Notes: generated by a model from the sequence alone, not told the origin. DNA of 64,000 bases from WHSW01 sp963781265 (GCA_963781265.1 CAWAFH010000018.1:744001-808000); one strand, 5' to 3'. Positions 1-8,676 are shown, counted from the first letter of the stretch. Numbers and translations are program-made.

Positions 1-705
1 CTAGGTCGGCTGCGTCGCCGGGCGGATCAGGATCTCGTTGACGTCGACGTTCGCCGGCTGCGAGAGCGCGAAGATCACGGCGCGCGCGATGTCCTCGTCG
101 GCCAGCGCGCCCTCGGGGCGGTTGTCGAAGAACGGCGTGTCGACCATCCCGGGCTCGATCAGCGTCGTGCGGATGCCCTGGTTGTCGTGCATCGTGCGCA
201 GCTCGCCGCGCAGCGCCTCGCCGATCGCCGTGACCGCCCACTTCGTCGCGGAATACAGCGAGCCCGGCAACGCTCGTCGGCCGGCCACCGAGCTCGTGAT
301 CACGTAGTGGCCGGTGCCACGCTCCAGCAGATGGGGCAGCGTGGCCCGGATCGTCAGGGCGACGCCGTACACGTTGGTCAGCACCATCTCGCGCCAGAAC
401 TCCGGGGACTCCTCCAGGAATCCGCGCTTGGCGCCGAAGCCGGCATTGGCGAAGACGGCGTCGATGCCGCCGAAGGCGCCGATTGCCGCCGCGGCGATCG
501 CCTCGTTGTCCTCCCATTCGGTGACGTCGCAGCGGACCGCGATCGCGGCCTCCTCGCCGCCCAGCTCATCGGCGAGGGCCTGCAGCTTGTCCTCGCTGCG
601 GGCTCCGAGCACGAGGCGGTAGCCCTGCTGCGAAGCGGCGCGGGCGGTGGCGGCGCCGATTCCGCTCGACGCCCCGGTGATCAGCAGTACGGGCTTGTCG
701 GTCAT
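1..705 (-). CDS. Short-chain dehydrogenase/reductase (classical SDR)
   Basis: The 234-residue protein is a complete classical NAD(P)-dependent oxidoreductase. The N-terminus has the Rossmann signature TGASSGIG, followed by the NAG motif (ANAG), the catalytic Ser region (ITSSVAG) and YSATK, the Tyr-x3-Lys catalytic pair. The C-terminal EPGMVDTPF matches the substrate-loop region of family members related to serine 3-dehydrogenase/YdfG. I start at the ATG at 703-705 (MTDKPVLL) because the 20 residues of longer reading upstream are Arg-rich and unlike the family. The substrate cannot be read from sequence. It is divergent from ccmE. Confidence 0.9.
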   Translation of the reverse strand: MTDKPVLLITGASSGIGAATARAASQQGYRLVLGARSEDKLQALADELGGEEAAIAVRCDVTEWEDNEAIAAAAIGAFGGIDAVFANAGFGAKRGFLEESPEFWREMVLTNVYGVALTIRATLPHLLERGTGHYVITSSVAGRRALPGSLYSATKWAVTAIGEALRGELRTMHDNQGIRTTLIEPGMVDTPFFDNRPEGALADEDIARAVIFALSQPANVDVNEILIRPATQPT

Positions 706-748
706 GGCGCGCAAGGTACCCGACCGCGATCGCCATAATCTGAGGACA

Positions 749-1180
749 GTGGATCCCGATCGCAAACGAAGGGTTCGCCTCGTCGTGGCGATGTCGGTCG
801 CGGTGCTGCTCGCCGCCGGCTTGGTCTATGTCTCGTTCTCGGCATCGAGCGAGGCGAAGAGCCCCTCGGAGCTCGACCAGGTCGAGTCCGGCGGCCCGTA
901 CCAGCTCGCCGGCAAGGTCGACAAGATCCTGAGCGGGAGCGCCGACGGTTACGGCCCCGTCAAGTTCAGGGCCGTCGACGACGACGATCAGGCCGCCGGG
1001 GGGCTGGTCGTCAGCTACACCGGCGAGCGCGCCGACGCCTTCCGCGAGGGCCGCGAGATCGTCGTCGACGGCTCGATGCACAACGGCGTCTTCGTCGGCG
1101 ATCGGGACACGCTGCTGACGAAGTGCCCGTCGAAGTTCTCCGAGCAGGCGAAGAGCGACACCAACGTCATCATCGAGTAG
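749..1180 (+). CDS. ccmE: Cytochrome c maturation heme chaperone CcmE, Cys-type variant
   Basis: The 143-residue protein has one N-terminal membrane anchor (about residues 9-30) and a small beta-rich OB-fold domain. CcmE binds heme covalently outside the membrane and passes it to CcmF for attachment to apocytochrome c. The conserved FREGREIVVDG segment (98-108) identifies the family. The usual heme-binding His of the HxxxY motif is replaced: here the motif is TKCPSKF, so Cys126 and Phe130 sit at the His and Tyr positions. CxxxY CcmE proteins are known from archaea and some deltaproteobacteria; Phe at the second position is a further departure. The GTG at 749 is chosen because GAGGA lies just upstream and the family starts immediately before the anchor. 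ccmF lies 1.5 kb downstream on the same strand. Confidence 0.8.
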   Translation: MDPDRKRRVRLVVAMSVAVLLAAGLVYVSFSASSEAKSPSELDQVESGGPYQLAGKVDKILSGSADGYGPVKFRAVDDDDQAAGGLVVSYTGERADAFREGREIVVDGSMHNGVFVGDRDTLLTKCPSKFSEQAKSDTNVIIE

Positions 1181-1189
1181 CCGGGCCCC

Positions 1190-1300
1190 TACTCCGCAGC
1201 CCGGCGACTTCGACGGCCTGTTCACAGGTCCATGAACCGATCAAGGCCTGCACGGCGAGACCTAGGCCGCCTTCACGACCTCGACGTTCTCCTGCGACAT
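1190..1300 (-). pseudogene. Probable remnant of a SnoaL-like gene
   Basis: On the minus strand an ATG at 1298-1300 opens MSQENVEVVKAA and then stops at 1262. This is the typical first dozen residues of the SnoaL/NTF2-like proteins common in these genomes; the intact copy at 29013 starts MSQANVDVV. A second reading a little further on contains CEQAVEVAGLR, which resembles the usual C-terminal tail of the same family. The pattern suggests one copy that lost its middle by deletion. This rests on short similarities. Confidence 0.3.
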
Positions 1301-1372
1301 CGCCCGCGCAGTATCTCGCTCTTGCAGTGACCCGGCTCGCTCGCTTTCAGTGAAAGCGGGGCGCTCTGCGAA

Positions 1373-1786
1373 TCAGCCCGGGTGGCGCGGCCGGCAGGTG
1401 TTGGTGAGCGGCTGAGGCCGCATGGGCACGCGCTCGGTGCCCTTCACGTGGATCCTGGTCTGGGAGAAAATCTCGCGATCACAGCTGTTGATGAAGTGCG
1501 GCCGGCCGAGGTGGATCGAGATCGGGATGCAGCCCGCCGGCCCAGGGCACATCTGACCGCTGCCCTGGGCGTTGGCCGAGGTCCAGTGATTCCAGCTCAG
1601 AACGGTCAGCTGGACGCCGTCGCCTCCCCGCTCTGTGAGCAGGCACCAGCGCCGGGGCCGTCGCTTCGGGAGGCGTTCCACCTCAGGTGTCCCGGGCTGC
1701 CCGCTGGAACAGACAACTGACGGTGTCGTCTTCGCCGAATTTCGAGATGGCCTGACCACCGCAGCCGAGGCCGAAAACGCAACCAA
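1373..1786 (-). CDS. Doubtful small Cys-containing hypothetical protein
   Basis: A 137-residue reading frame begins at a TTG and starts with a short Ala/Val-rich stretch that could be the end of a signal peptide. Its second half contains four cysteines (for example CPGPAGC) and a composition more like a secreted protein than an Arg-rich shadow frame. There is no good start or ribosome site, and the upstream GTG at about 1859 is in another frame. It lies in the 912-base stretch between ccmE and the lipoprotein gene that otherwise holds only a SnoaL remnant and a 46-bp repeat. I do not recognise a family. Confidence 0.2.
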   Translation of the reverse strand: MVAFSASAAVVRPSRNSAKTTPSVVCSSGQPGTPEVERLPKRRPRRWCLLTERGGDGVQLTVLSWNHWTSANAQGSGQMCPGPAGCIPISIHLGRPHFINSCDREIFSQTRIHVKGTERVPMRPQPLTNTCRPRHPG

Positions 1787-1974
1787 GGCGGCCGCGAACG
1801 AAGACCCCCGCCGCTGCGCGGGGCAGTGTGCTCGCGAGTCCGCGGAGTAAAGCCTTCACGCCATGATCTTCTCGACCGTGCGCCGCGGCGGCATCCGCAG
1901 CGCGTACGGGCCCGGCTCGGTGGCCTCAACGGAGGCCACGCGTGGGCCCAAAGCGCTCACCACGTCGCTCACCT

Positions 1975-2020
1975 CGAGAGGCGGTTTGTTGGCGCGTAGC
2001 GGTAGAAACCCGCCTCTCGG
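1975..2020 (+). repeat. 46-bp dispersed palindromic repeat, copy 1
   Basis: Imperfect palindrome with left arm CGAGAGGCGGTTT and right arm AAACCCGCCTCTCG, running from CGAG to CTCGG in exactly 46 bp. The three other copies at 21459, 21565 and 63069 align to it without gaps. The last 11 bases (CCGCCTCTCGG) are identical in all four. It lies in non-coding sequence upstream of the 3' end of the minus-strand lipoprotein gene. No T-run follows, so a simple rho-independent terminator is not obvious. Confidence 0.8.
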
Positions 2021-2092
2021 CGCGCTCGCGCCGGAGTGCGCCGGCTCTGCAAGCGAGGTCGAAGTCACGCCGCGAAGCGGTGAGCGTCCCCG

Positions 2093-2545
2093 CTAGCTCT
2101 CGAGCTCGGCGTTGATCCGGTCGATCAGGCCCTGAATCCGCTGCTGGGCCCGGGTCGTCTGCTGCTGCAGGTCCGCCGCGGCCTCGGCGGCCTGCTGGGC
2201 GTTGCCGCCGGCGAGCGCCCGCTGCGCGTCGCGCAGGCGATCCGACAGCTCCCGCATCCCGTCGACCATCTGCGCGTGCAGGTTGGCGACGTCCTCCGGG
2301 GGGTCGACCGCCTCGATCTCGTTGGCGCTCGTCGCGAAGGCACGCGACAGCCGGCCCGCGACCTCGGCCGCCTGCTCCGAATTGGTCGGCGCTGGGCCGG
2401 AGACGATCTTGCCGATCGAGTCGAGCAACTGCGTCTGCTCGGCGTTGACCTGCTCGACGTAGTCATTTTGCTCGGCGACCGAGCCGCATCCGGGGGCGAC
2501 GATCGCGATCGCCACGGTGGCGGCCAGCGCGGTGAACTTGGTCAT
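2093..2545 (-). CDS. Putative lipoprotein with coiled-coil segment
   Basis: 150 residues. The N-terminus is a lipoprotein signal peptide ending in a lipobox-like APGC with Cys20, so the mature protein should be anchored to the outer face of the membrane. The rest is Gln/Ala/Glu-rich and helical (LQQQTTRAQQRIQ near the end), consistent with a coiled coil. No enzymatic motif is visible. It sits between ccmE and ccmF but on the opposite strand, divergent from ccmF with about 100 bp between them. Function unknown. Confidence 0.75.
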   Translation of the reverse strand: MTKFTALAATVAIAIVAPGCGSVAEQNDYVEQVNAEQTQLLDSIGKIVSGPAPTNSEQAAEVAGRLSRAFATSANEIEAVDPPEDVANLHAQMVDGMRELSDRLRDAQRALAGGNAQQAAEAAADLQQQTTRAQQRIQGLIDRINAELES

Positions 2546-2646
2546 CGGACTCCCCCTCTTCGGCGGTCGATCGGGCCGGCCGAATCTAGCCGCAGGCGCG
2601 GCGTTGCGATAATCGGCGGGTGCTCCGCGGTCAGAACCCCCGCTAG

Positions 2647-4857
2647 ATGGTCGAGCTCGGCGCCGCCTGCCTGATCGCGGCCCCGTTCGTCTGCGCCTAC
2701 GCCGCGATCGCGGCGATCGTCGGCGCGCGGCGTTCCGACCGCCGGCTGGTCGACTCCTCCCGGCGGGCGATCTACGGCCTCTGCGCCCTGCTGACGATCT
2801 CGGTGGTCGTGCTCGAGGCGGCCTTCGTGCGCTCGGACTTCAGCGTCGCGCTGGTCGCCGAGCATTCGTCCACGACGACCCCGCTCGGCTACAAGCTGAC
2901 CGCGATGTGGTCCAGCCAGGGCGGCTCGCTGCTGCTCTGGGCCTGGGTGCTGTCGATCGCCTCGAGCGGCGTCCTGTTCCTGACCCGCCGCCGCGATCGC
3001 GAGGTGGTTCCGTACGCGACCGCGGTGCTCGCCGGAATCGGCCTCTTCTTCACGGCGCTGATGCTGCTCGCCCCGGACGTGAACCCGTTCGGCCGCCTCG
3101 ACCCGGCGCCGAGCGAGGGCGTTGGCCTCAATCCACTGCTGCGCCATCCGGCGATGGCGATCCACCCGCCGATGCTCTACTCCGGCTACGTGCTGTGGTC
3201 GATCCCGTTCGCGTTCGCGGTCGGGGCCCTGATCACCCGCCGCCTCGACGCGAGCTGGATCCGCCAGACGCGGCGCTTCGCCCTGGTCGCGTGGATCCTG
3301 CTCTCGATCGGGGTCCTGCTCGGCAGCCGGTGGAGCTACTCCGAGCTCGGCTGGGGCGGCTACTGGGGCTGGGACGCGGTCGAGAACGCCTCGCTGATGC
3401 CGTGGCTGGTCGGCACCGCCTTCCTGCACTCGGTGATGGTCCAGGAGAAGCGCGGGATGCTGAAGGTCTGGAACGTGTCGCTGATCGTCGCCACGTTCAG
3501 CCTCGCCCTGCTGGGCACGTTCCTGGTCCGCTCCGGGATCCTCGAGTCGATCCACGCCTTCGGCGCGTCGACCGTCGGTCCCTGGCTGCTGGGGCTGATC
3601 GCGGTCGTGATCGTCGGCTCGGCGGCGCTGATCGTCGCGCGCCTGGACGACCTGCGCTCGGAGCGGCGGATCGAGTCGCTGGCGTCGCGCGAGTCGGTCT
3701 TTCTCATCAACAACCTGCTCCTGGTCGGGCTCGCCGTGGTGATCTTCTGGGGCACGTTCTTCCCGCTGATCTCGGAGGCGTTCACCGGCGAGAAGTCCTC
3801 GCTGGGCGCCCCCTGGTTCGACCAGTACACGACGCCGCTCGCGATCATCCTGGTGCTGTTCACCGGGATCGGCCCGCTGCTTGCCTGGCGCAAGATCAGC
3901 CCGGGGTCGCTGTGGCGCCTGATCCGCGCGCCGCTCGCGGTCGCCGCCGCCGGGACGGTCGCCGTGCTCGCGTTCACCGACGCCGCCGACCACATCCCCG
4001 CGCTGATCCTGTTCGCGTTCTCGTTCTTCGCGCTGTCGGCGCTGGTGGCCGAGTTCTGGCGCGGCGCCGCGGCCCAGCGAGCGTTGTCCGGCGGTAGCCG
4101 GATCGCCGCGCTCGGGCGGGTGATCGGTCGCAATCGGCGCCGCTACGGCGGCTACATCGTCCACGCCGGGATCGCGGTCCTGTTCATCGCGGTCGCCGCC
4201 TCGTCCAGCTTTCAGACGAGCAGCGACGTCCAGCTGAAGCCGGGCCAGACCACCGAGGTCGGCGACTACACGATCACCTACACGAAGCCGACCCAGGCGA
4301 TCGACGGCGCGGAGCAACGGCTGACGTTCGGCGCGTTGCTCGACGTCGAGCGGCACGGCAAGCAGGTCGCGCTGCTGCACCCGTCGCGCAACTACTACTC
4401 GACCACCGCGACCGACGCGACGATCGCCGGCTTCTTCGAGGGCGAGGCGACGAGTGAGGTCGGGCGCCGGACCACGGCCGGCGGCGACCTGTGGACCGCG
4501 ATGCGGCCCGACCTGAGCTCGCTCGACCCGGTGATCGCCGGAGTCGACCGGCGGCTCGAGCGGACCCTGCCCGATGTCGGCGCCGGCGGCCCGACGCCGG
4601 AGCAGGTCGACGCGATGCGGTCGTACACGAGCCGCCAGGGGGAGGCGATCCGCAACCTCGCCGCGCTCTACGTAGCCAACCCGCTCCCGGTCGACTTCCG
4701 GATCAACGTGAACCCGTTCGTGATCTGGATCTGGCTGGGCGGCGCGATCGGCATCGTCGGCGCCGTGATCGCGGCCTGGCCGGCGCCCGAGGCGCGCCGC
4801 CGCCGGGTCTCCGACGTCTACGCGGCCCGCCTCGCCCGCGACCTCGGTCGCGCCTGA
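2647..4857 (+). CDS. ccmF: Cytochrome c heme lyase CcmF
   Basis: 736 residues, a polytopic membrane protein of the heme handling family. The tryptophan-rich heme-binding motif WGGYWGWDAVENAS begins near residue 236. Conserved His-containing loops are present (for example HPAMAIHPPMLY near 170 and HSVMVQEK). The C-terminal periplasmic-type domain (about 520-690) is followed by a last membrane helix (NPFVIWIWLGGAIG). CcmF takes heme from CcmE and attaches it to CxxCH motifs of secreted cytochromes c. The next gene, a CcmI-like protein, follows after 12 bp and completes a small maturation cluster. CcmA, B, C, G and H are not in this window. Confidence 0.93.
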   Translation: MVELGAACLIAAPFVCAYAAIAAIVGARRSDRRLVDSSRRAIYGLCALLTISVVVLEAAFVRSDFSVALVAEHSSTTTPLGYKLTAMWSSQGGSLLLWAWVLSIASSGVLFLTRRRDREVVPYATAVLAGIGLFFTALMLLAPDVNPFGRLDPAPSEGVGLNPLLRHPAMAIHPPMLYSGYVLWSIPFAFAVGALITRRLDASWIRQTRRFALVAWILLSIGVLLGSRWSYSELGWGGYWGWDAVENASLMPWLVGTAFLHSVMVQEKRGMLKVWNVSLIVATFSLALLGTFLVRSGILESIHAFGASTVGPWLLGLIAVVIVGSAALIVARLDDLRSERRIESLASRESVFLINNLLLVGLAVVIFWGTFFPLISEAFTGEKSSLGAPWFDQYTTPLAIILVLFTGIGPLLAWRKISPGSLWRLIRAPLAVAAAGTVAVLAFTDAADHIPALILFAFSFFALSALVAEFWRGAAAQRALSGGSRIAALGRVIGRNRRRYGGYIVHAGIAVLFIAVAASSSFQTSSDVQLKPGQTTEVGDYTITYTKPTQAIDGAEQRLTFGALLDVERHGKQVALLHPSRNYYSTTATDATIAGFFEGEATSEVGRRTTAGGDLWTAMRPDLSSLDPVIAGVDRRLERTLPDVGAGGPTPEQVDAMRSYTSRQGEAIRNLAALYVANPLPVDFRINVNPFVIWIWLGGAIGIVGAVIAAWPAPEARRRRVSDVYAARLARDLGRA

Positions 4858-4869
4858 GCGTCGCCGGCG

Positions 4870-5154
4870 ATGGAGATCGTGATCGCGCTCGTGATCCTGG
4901 TCGTGCTCGCGGCCTTCGTCACCGCGCCGCTTCGCCACCGCGCCGAGCCGCTCGAGGACGTGGGCGAGAGCCCCGAGCGCGCCGATCTCGAGGCGCGCAA
5001 GGAGGCGCTCTACCGCCAGATCCGCGACGCCGAGCTCGACCGCGAGCAGGGCAAGCTCACCGATGCCGACTGGAAGCGCCTCGACACCGAGCTGCGCCGC
5101 GAGGCGATCGAGGTCCTGAAGCGGATCGACACGCTGTCGGCCGCGCCCCGGTAG
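4870..5154 (+). CDS. CcmI-like cytochrome c biogenesis protein
   Basis: 94 residues. One N-terminal membrane helix (about 3-20) is followed by a charged helical segment, LEARKEALYRQIRDAELDRE, then GKLTDADW. This matches the N-terminal half of CcmI, the membrane component that presents apocytochrome c to CcmF/CcmH; the TPR half of proteobacterial CcmI is absent. Location 12 bp after ccmF supports the assignment. The short form is common in Gram-positive and deep-branching bacteria. Confidence 0.7.
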   Translation: MEIVIALVILVVLAAFVTAPLRHRAEPLEDVGESPERADLEARKEALYRQIRDAELDREQGKLTDADWKRLDTELRREAIEVLKRIDTLSAAPR

Positions 5155-5173
5155 TCATCTACACTGCCCGGCG

Positions 5174-5395
5174 ATGGAAAGCATCCTCAACGTCGTTCAG
5201 GTACTCATCTCGGTCGTCCTGATCTTCTTGGTGCTCCTGCACTCGGGCAAGGACGCCGGGCTCTCGGGCGCCTTCGGGATCGGGGCCACCGGTGGCTCGA
5301 TCGGTGGCTCGCTGGTCGAGCGAAACCTCGACCGCTGGACCATCTTCTTCTCGATCCTGTTCGTGCTCAACACGCTCGTCCTGCTGAAGATCTGA
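5174..5395 (+). CDS. secG: Preprotein translocase subunit SecG
   Basis: 73 residues with two membrane helices (about 6-22 and 53-71). Between them is the Gly/Ser-rich SecG loop (GLSGAFGIG and GGSIGGS). SecG joins SecY and SecE in the translocon and eases SecA-driven export. It follows the ccm genes by 19 bp and could be co-transcribed with them. The length fits the actinobacterial family. Confidence 0.9.
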   Translation: MESILNVVQVLISVVLIFLVLLHSGKDAGLSGAFGIGATGGSIGGSLVERNLDRWTIFFSILFVLNTLVLLKI

Positions 5396-5498
5396 CGCGG
5401 CCCACTCGGGGTCGAGCGGTCGGTACGCGGGATCCCGCCCGACGACCCGGCGCCGTCGCTGAACGCCGCCTGGCTGACCGGCATCGACAGCGGCTGAG

Positions 5499-6476
5499 CT
5501 AGGGCGCGGGCAGCGCCAGTGCGGCGAACACCGCCCGATGGTCCGAGCCGGGCAGGTCCTCGACCGAGTACTCGCGGATCCCGATCCGCTCGTCCACGAG
5601 CACGTGGTCGATCGCGGCGAACGGCGGCATCCGCCGGTTTGCCGGCCAGGTGCCCGTGAGTCCGTCTCCGAGGGTCTCGCCCGCGTCGGCGTAGCCGCGA
5701 TCGAGCAGATCGCGAAACGGCTCGTGGTCGAGGGTCGCGTTGAAGTCGCCGAGCGCGATCCGCAGTTGCGCGTCGACCGGGGGCGGGATCCCGCCCAGAT
5801 CGGCCGCCCAGTCCTCCGTCTGCCCGCTGATCGGCGGAACCGTGTGCAGGCCGAGCAGCTCGATCGGCGCCGCACCCGCGACCGCGAGTCGCTGGCGGAT
5901 CAACGGGAAGCCACCGGGTAACCGGCCCACGTCCCCCGGTCCGAGCCCGGAGCGCGCGTAGAGGCCGCTGCCGCCGGAGCGCTCGTCGGTCGCGAGGACG
6001 CGATCGGGCAGCAGCGCCCGCAGTCCGGTTGCGTCGAGCTTCGCCGCCAGGTTGGGCGTCAGCTCCTCGACCGAGAGCACGTCGACGTCGAGGTCGCGGA
6101 CCAACTCGACCAGGGGCTCGGGCTCGGCCTTGCCGAGCTTCATGTTCGCCGCCAGCACCCGCAGCTCGGCGGCCTCGCCGCCCTCGGCCTCGGTCGGTCC
6201 CCCGAAGGCCCGGGGCAGGACCACGATCGCGAGCGCGATCAGCGCCGCCGCGGCGACCGCGGCCGCTGCCCAGCGGCGCGCGAAGGCCGCGACCGCCAGC
6301 GGCACGATCGCGGTCGCTGCCACCAGCGGCGTGAACGCGAGCATCGCCTCGAGCGGAAAGCCCGAGCCGATCCCGAGCGTCCGGATCAGCGCCCACAACG
6401 CCCAGGGGGCGACCGTGCCCCAGACCGCCACCGTGATCAGGCGGTCGCGAGTCGCGGCGCCCTGCCAGGACCTCAT
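5499..6476 (-). CDS. Membrane-anchored endonuclease/exonuclease/phosphatase-family protein
   Basis: About 325 residues from the ATG at 6474-6476; an in-frame ATG at 6536 would add 20 Pro-rich residues. Three hydrophobic helices occupy roughly the first 100 residues. An EEP (DNase I-like) domain follows with ANMKLG, the metal-binding Glu in SVEEL, the central GDFNAT motif and the final GSDHRAV. This layout is common among surface EEP proteins, which act as phosphodiesterases or phosphatases on nucleotides or lipids; the substrate is unknown. The gene is convergent with secG and divergent from the KdpD-like kinase. Confidence 0.8.
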   Translation of the reverse strand: MRSWQGAATRDRLITVAVWGTVAPWALWALIRTLGIGSGFPLEAMLAFTPLVAATAIVPLAVAAFARRWAAAAVAAAALIALAIVVLPRAFGGPTEAEGGEAAELRVLAANMKLGKAEPEPLVELVRDLDVDVLSVEELTPNLAAKLDATGLRALLPDRVLATDERSGGSGLYARSGLGPGDVGRLPGGFPLIRQRLAVAGAAPIELLGLHTVPPISGQTEDWAADLGGIPPPVDAQLRIALGDFNATLDHEPFRDLLDRGYADAGETLGDGLTGTWPANRRMPPFAAIDHVLVDERIGIREYSVEDLPGSDHRAVFAALALPAP

Positions 6477-6544
6477 CGGTGGACTTTGTACAGGCACGGC
6501 AGGGGCGGGCGTCGACAGGGGCGGTTGCGCCACCATGGGGCGCG

Positions 6545-7912
6545 ATGACCGATCGCAACGGCCTTCGCTCGACCGCCACCGGCGTCGTCGTCTCGGCGGT
6601 TCTGATCGCGGCGGTGACGGCGATCATCTACGCACTTCGCGACGTGATGCCGGTCGAGGCCGCCGGCGTCCTCTACCTGTTGCCCGTCCTGCTCGCCTCC
6701 AGCTACTGGGGCCTGGCGCTGGGCATCCTGACCTCGATCGCGAGCGCCGCGGCGTTCAACTTCTTTCACATTCCGCCGACCGGGCGGTTCACGATCGCCG
6801 AGGAGGAGAACTGGGTCGCGTTGGTCGTCTTCCTCGTGGCTGCAGCGGTGACCGCGACCCTGGCCGGGGCGGCGCGGGCCCGCGCCGATGAAGCCGAGCG
6901 GCGCAGCGCCGAGGCCGACCTGACGGCGGAGATGGCGCGGGTGCTGCTCGGCGGCCAGAACCTCGACGACTCGCTGCGGGTGGTCGGCCAGCGGATCGCG
7001 CAGGCGTTCGTCCTGCCCTGGGTCGAGGTCGAGACCCGCTGGAGCGACAGCGATCACCGGCGGCGGGCGCTGCCGGTCGTCGTCGACGGCCAGCGTGCCG
7101 GGACCGTGGCGGTCCCGCGTGCGACCGACGAGGAAACGATCGGTGAGCTCGAGCGGCGGGTGGTGCCGAGCCTCGAGACCCTGCTGACCGCGGCACGACG
7201 GCGTGAGGGCCTCGAGGCCCAGGTGATCGAGACGCATGCGCTGCGGCGCTCGAACGTGGTCAAGACAGCCCTGCTGCGATCGGTGTCGCACGACCTGCGG
7301 TCGCCACTCACCGCGATCACCGCGGCCGCCGGTGGGCTCGCCTCCCCGACCCTCGACGAGCCGGCGCGCGCCGAGCTCATTTCGGTGATCTCGACGGAGT
7401 CGGACCGGCTCACGCGGCTGGTCGACAACCTGCTCGACCTCTCGCGCGTCCAAGCCGGACAGCTCAACCCGCAGGCCGACTGGACCTCGGCCGAGGAGCT
7501 GATCGAGGCTGCGATCGCGCACGTCGAGACTCCGCCGGCGGGGTTCGAGCTCGCAATCGAGCCGGAGCTACCGCTCTTCGAGACCGACTCGGCGCAACTC
7601 GAGCGGGCGCTCGCGAACCTGATCGAGAACGCGGTTCGATACGCCAGCGACGAGCCGGTGACGATCGCGGCGCAGCGCATCGGCCGCGAGATCGCGATCA
7701 GGATCACCGATCACGGCCCGGGGGTTCCCCGCGCGGACCTCGACCGCATCTTCGAGCCGTTTCACAGCTCGGGCGACCACGGGGGCGCCGGGCTCGGCCT
7801 GGCGATCGCGCGCGGCTTCGTCGAGGCCAACGGCGGCAAGCTGCGCGCCCAGTCGCTTCCCGGCCAGGGCTCGACGTTCTCGATCCACCTGCCGGTGAAG
7901 GCGCCAGAATGA
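6545..7912 (+). CDS. kdpD: KdpD-type sensor histidine kinase, C-terminal half only (DUF4118-HisKA-HATPase)
   Basis: 455 residues. Residues about 10-105 form the four-helix DUF4118 membrane module typical of KdpD (AGVLYLLPVLLASSYWG, then FNFFHIPPTGRF). A degenerate GAF-like region follows (about 130-215). The HisKA domain has the phospho-acceptor His249 in SVSHDLRSPLTA, and the ATPase domain has the N box NLIENAVRYA, a DHGPGVP box and GLGLAIARGF. The cytoplasmic KdpD sensor and universal-stress domains normally fused at the N-terminus are missing; they are encoded separately at 14270. The stop overlaps the kdpE start by 4 bp (ATGA). The role is control of K+ uptake by phosphotransfer to KdpE. 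Confidence 0.9.
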   Translation: MTDRNGLRSTATGVVVSAVLIAAVTAIIYALRDVMPVEAAGVLYLLPVLLASSYWGLALGILTSIASAAAFNFFHIPPTGRFTIAEEENWVALVVFLVAAAVTATLAGAARARADEAERRSAEADLTAEMARVLLGGQNLDDSLRVVGQRIAQAFVLPWVEVETRWSDSDHRRRALPVVVDGQRAGTVAVPRATDEETIGELERRVVPSLETLLTAARRREGLEAQVIETHALRRSNVVKTALLRSVSHDLRSPLTAITAAAGGLASPTLDEPARAELISVISTESDRLTRLVDNLLDLSRVQAGQLNPQADWTSAEELIEAAIAHVETPPAGFELAIEPELPLFETDSAQLERALANLIENAVRYASDEPVTIAAQRIGREIAIRITDHGPGVPRADLDRIFEPFHSSGDHGGAGLGLAIARGFVEANGGKLRAQSLPGQGSTFSIHLPVKAPE

Positions 7913-8595
7913 CCTCCCGCCAGCGCGTCCTGATTTGCGACGACGAGGCCCAGATTCTCCGGGCTCTGCGCGTGATCCTCGGCGATGCCGGGTTCGAGGT
8001 CGTCCCGGCGATGACCGTCCGCGAGGCGCTCGACGCGGTCGCGGTGCGGCCGCCCGATGCGGCGATCATCGACCTCGTCTTACCCGACGGCGACGGGGTC
8101 GAGGTGACCAGCGCGATTCGCGAGTGGAGCAAGATGCCGATCCTGGTGCTCTCCGCGATGGGCGACGAGCGCGAGAAGGTGCGCGCCCTCGATGCCGGCG
8201 CCGACGACTACATCACGAAGCCGTTCGGCCCCAATGAGCTGGTCGCCCGGCTGCGGGCCGCCCTCCGACGCTCGGAGCCGTCGGGCGACGACGACCCGGT
8301 GATCGAGGCCGACGGCCTCGTCATCGACCTGCCCGCCCGGCGGATCACCAGGGGCGGGGAGGAGATCCACCTGACCCCGACGGAGTACGACCTGCTCCGC
8401 CACCTGGCGCTCAATCGCGGCCGGCTGCTGACCCACCAGGCGCTGCTGCGCGAGGTCTGGGGGCCAGGCTTTCAAGACGACACCCAGATCCTGCGGGTTC
8501 ACATCGCCAACCTGCGGCGCAAGATCGAAGCCGGCGGCGGCGCCCCGCGGCTGATTCGGACCGACCCCGGGGTCGGCTACCGGTTCACCGCCTGA
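7909..8595 (+). CDS. kdpE: Response regulator KdpE (OmpR/PhoB type)
   Basis: 228 residues. The receiver domain (1-118) has the acidic pair DDE, phospho-acceptor Asp55 in IIDLVLPDGDG and the switch Lys in ITKPFG. The C-terminal winged helix (about 130-227) has HLTPTEYDLLRHL and the recognition region ILRVHIANLRRKI, ending in GVGYRF as usual for OmpR-family regulators. Being coupled to the KdpD-type kinase and next to kdpFACB identifies it as KdpE, which activates the K+ pump genes under K+ limitation. The 81-bp gap downstream could hold its target promoter. Confidence 0.9.
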   Translation: MTSRQRVLICDDEAQILRALRVILGDAGFEVVPAMTVREALDAVAVRPPDAAIIDLVLPDGDGVEVTSAIREWSKMPILVLSAMGDEREKVRALDAGADDYITKPFGPNELVARLRAALRRSEPSGDDDPVIEADGLVIDLPARRITRGGEEIHLTPTEYDLLRHLALNRGRLLTHQALLREVWGPGFQDDTQILRVHIANLRRKIEAGGGAPRLIRTDPGVGYRFTA

Positions 8596-8676
8596 GGACC
8601 CGGTCTTCACGACACCTTTATGCGCCGCGGCCAAGTCTTGAGGTCCGCTTGACGCGAACGCCCCCAAGCTTGATGC

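Noticed and set aside
1856..2068. Short open frames through the 46-bp repeats that translate to GGFLPL...KPPLG-like peptides
   Set aside because: The shared peptide look follows directly from the shared palindromic DNA. The frames have poor starts and different flanks, and lie between genes, so the DNA repeat is the better explanation.
2542..4938. 798-residue open frame antisense to ccmF
   Set aside because: Composed almost entirely of Arg, Asp, Glu, Gly and Ala and lies wholly opposite ccmF, which has clear motifs. Long antisense frames of this kind are a product of high GC at third positions.
5396..5498. Short reading after secG (SVRGIPPDDPAPSLNAAW)
   Set aside because: No start, about 100 bp only, and no family resemblance; treated as non-coding spacer.
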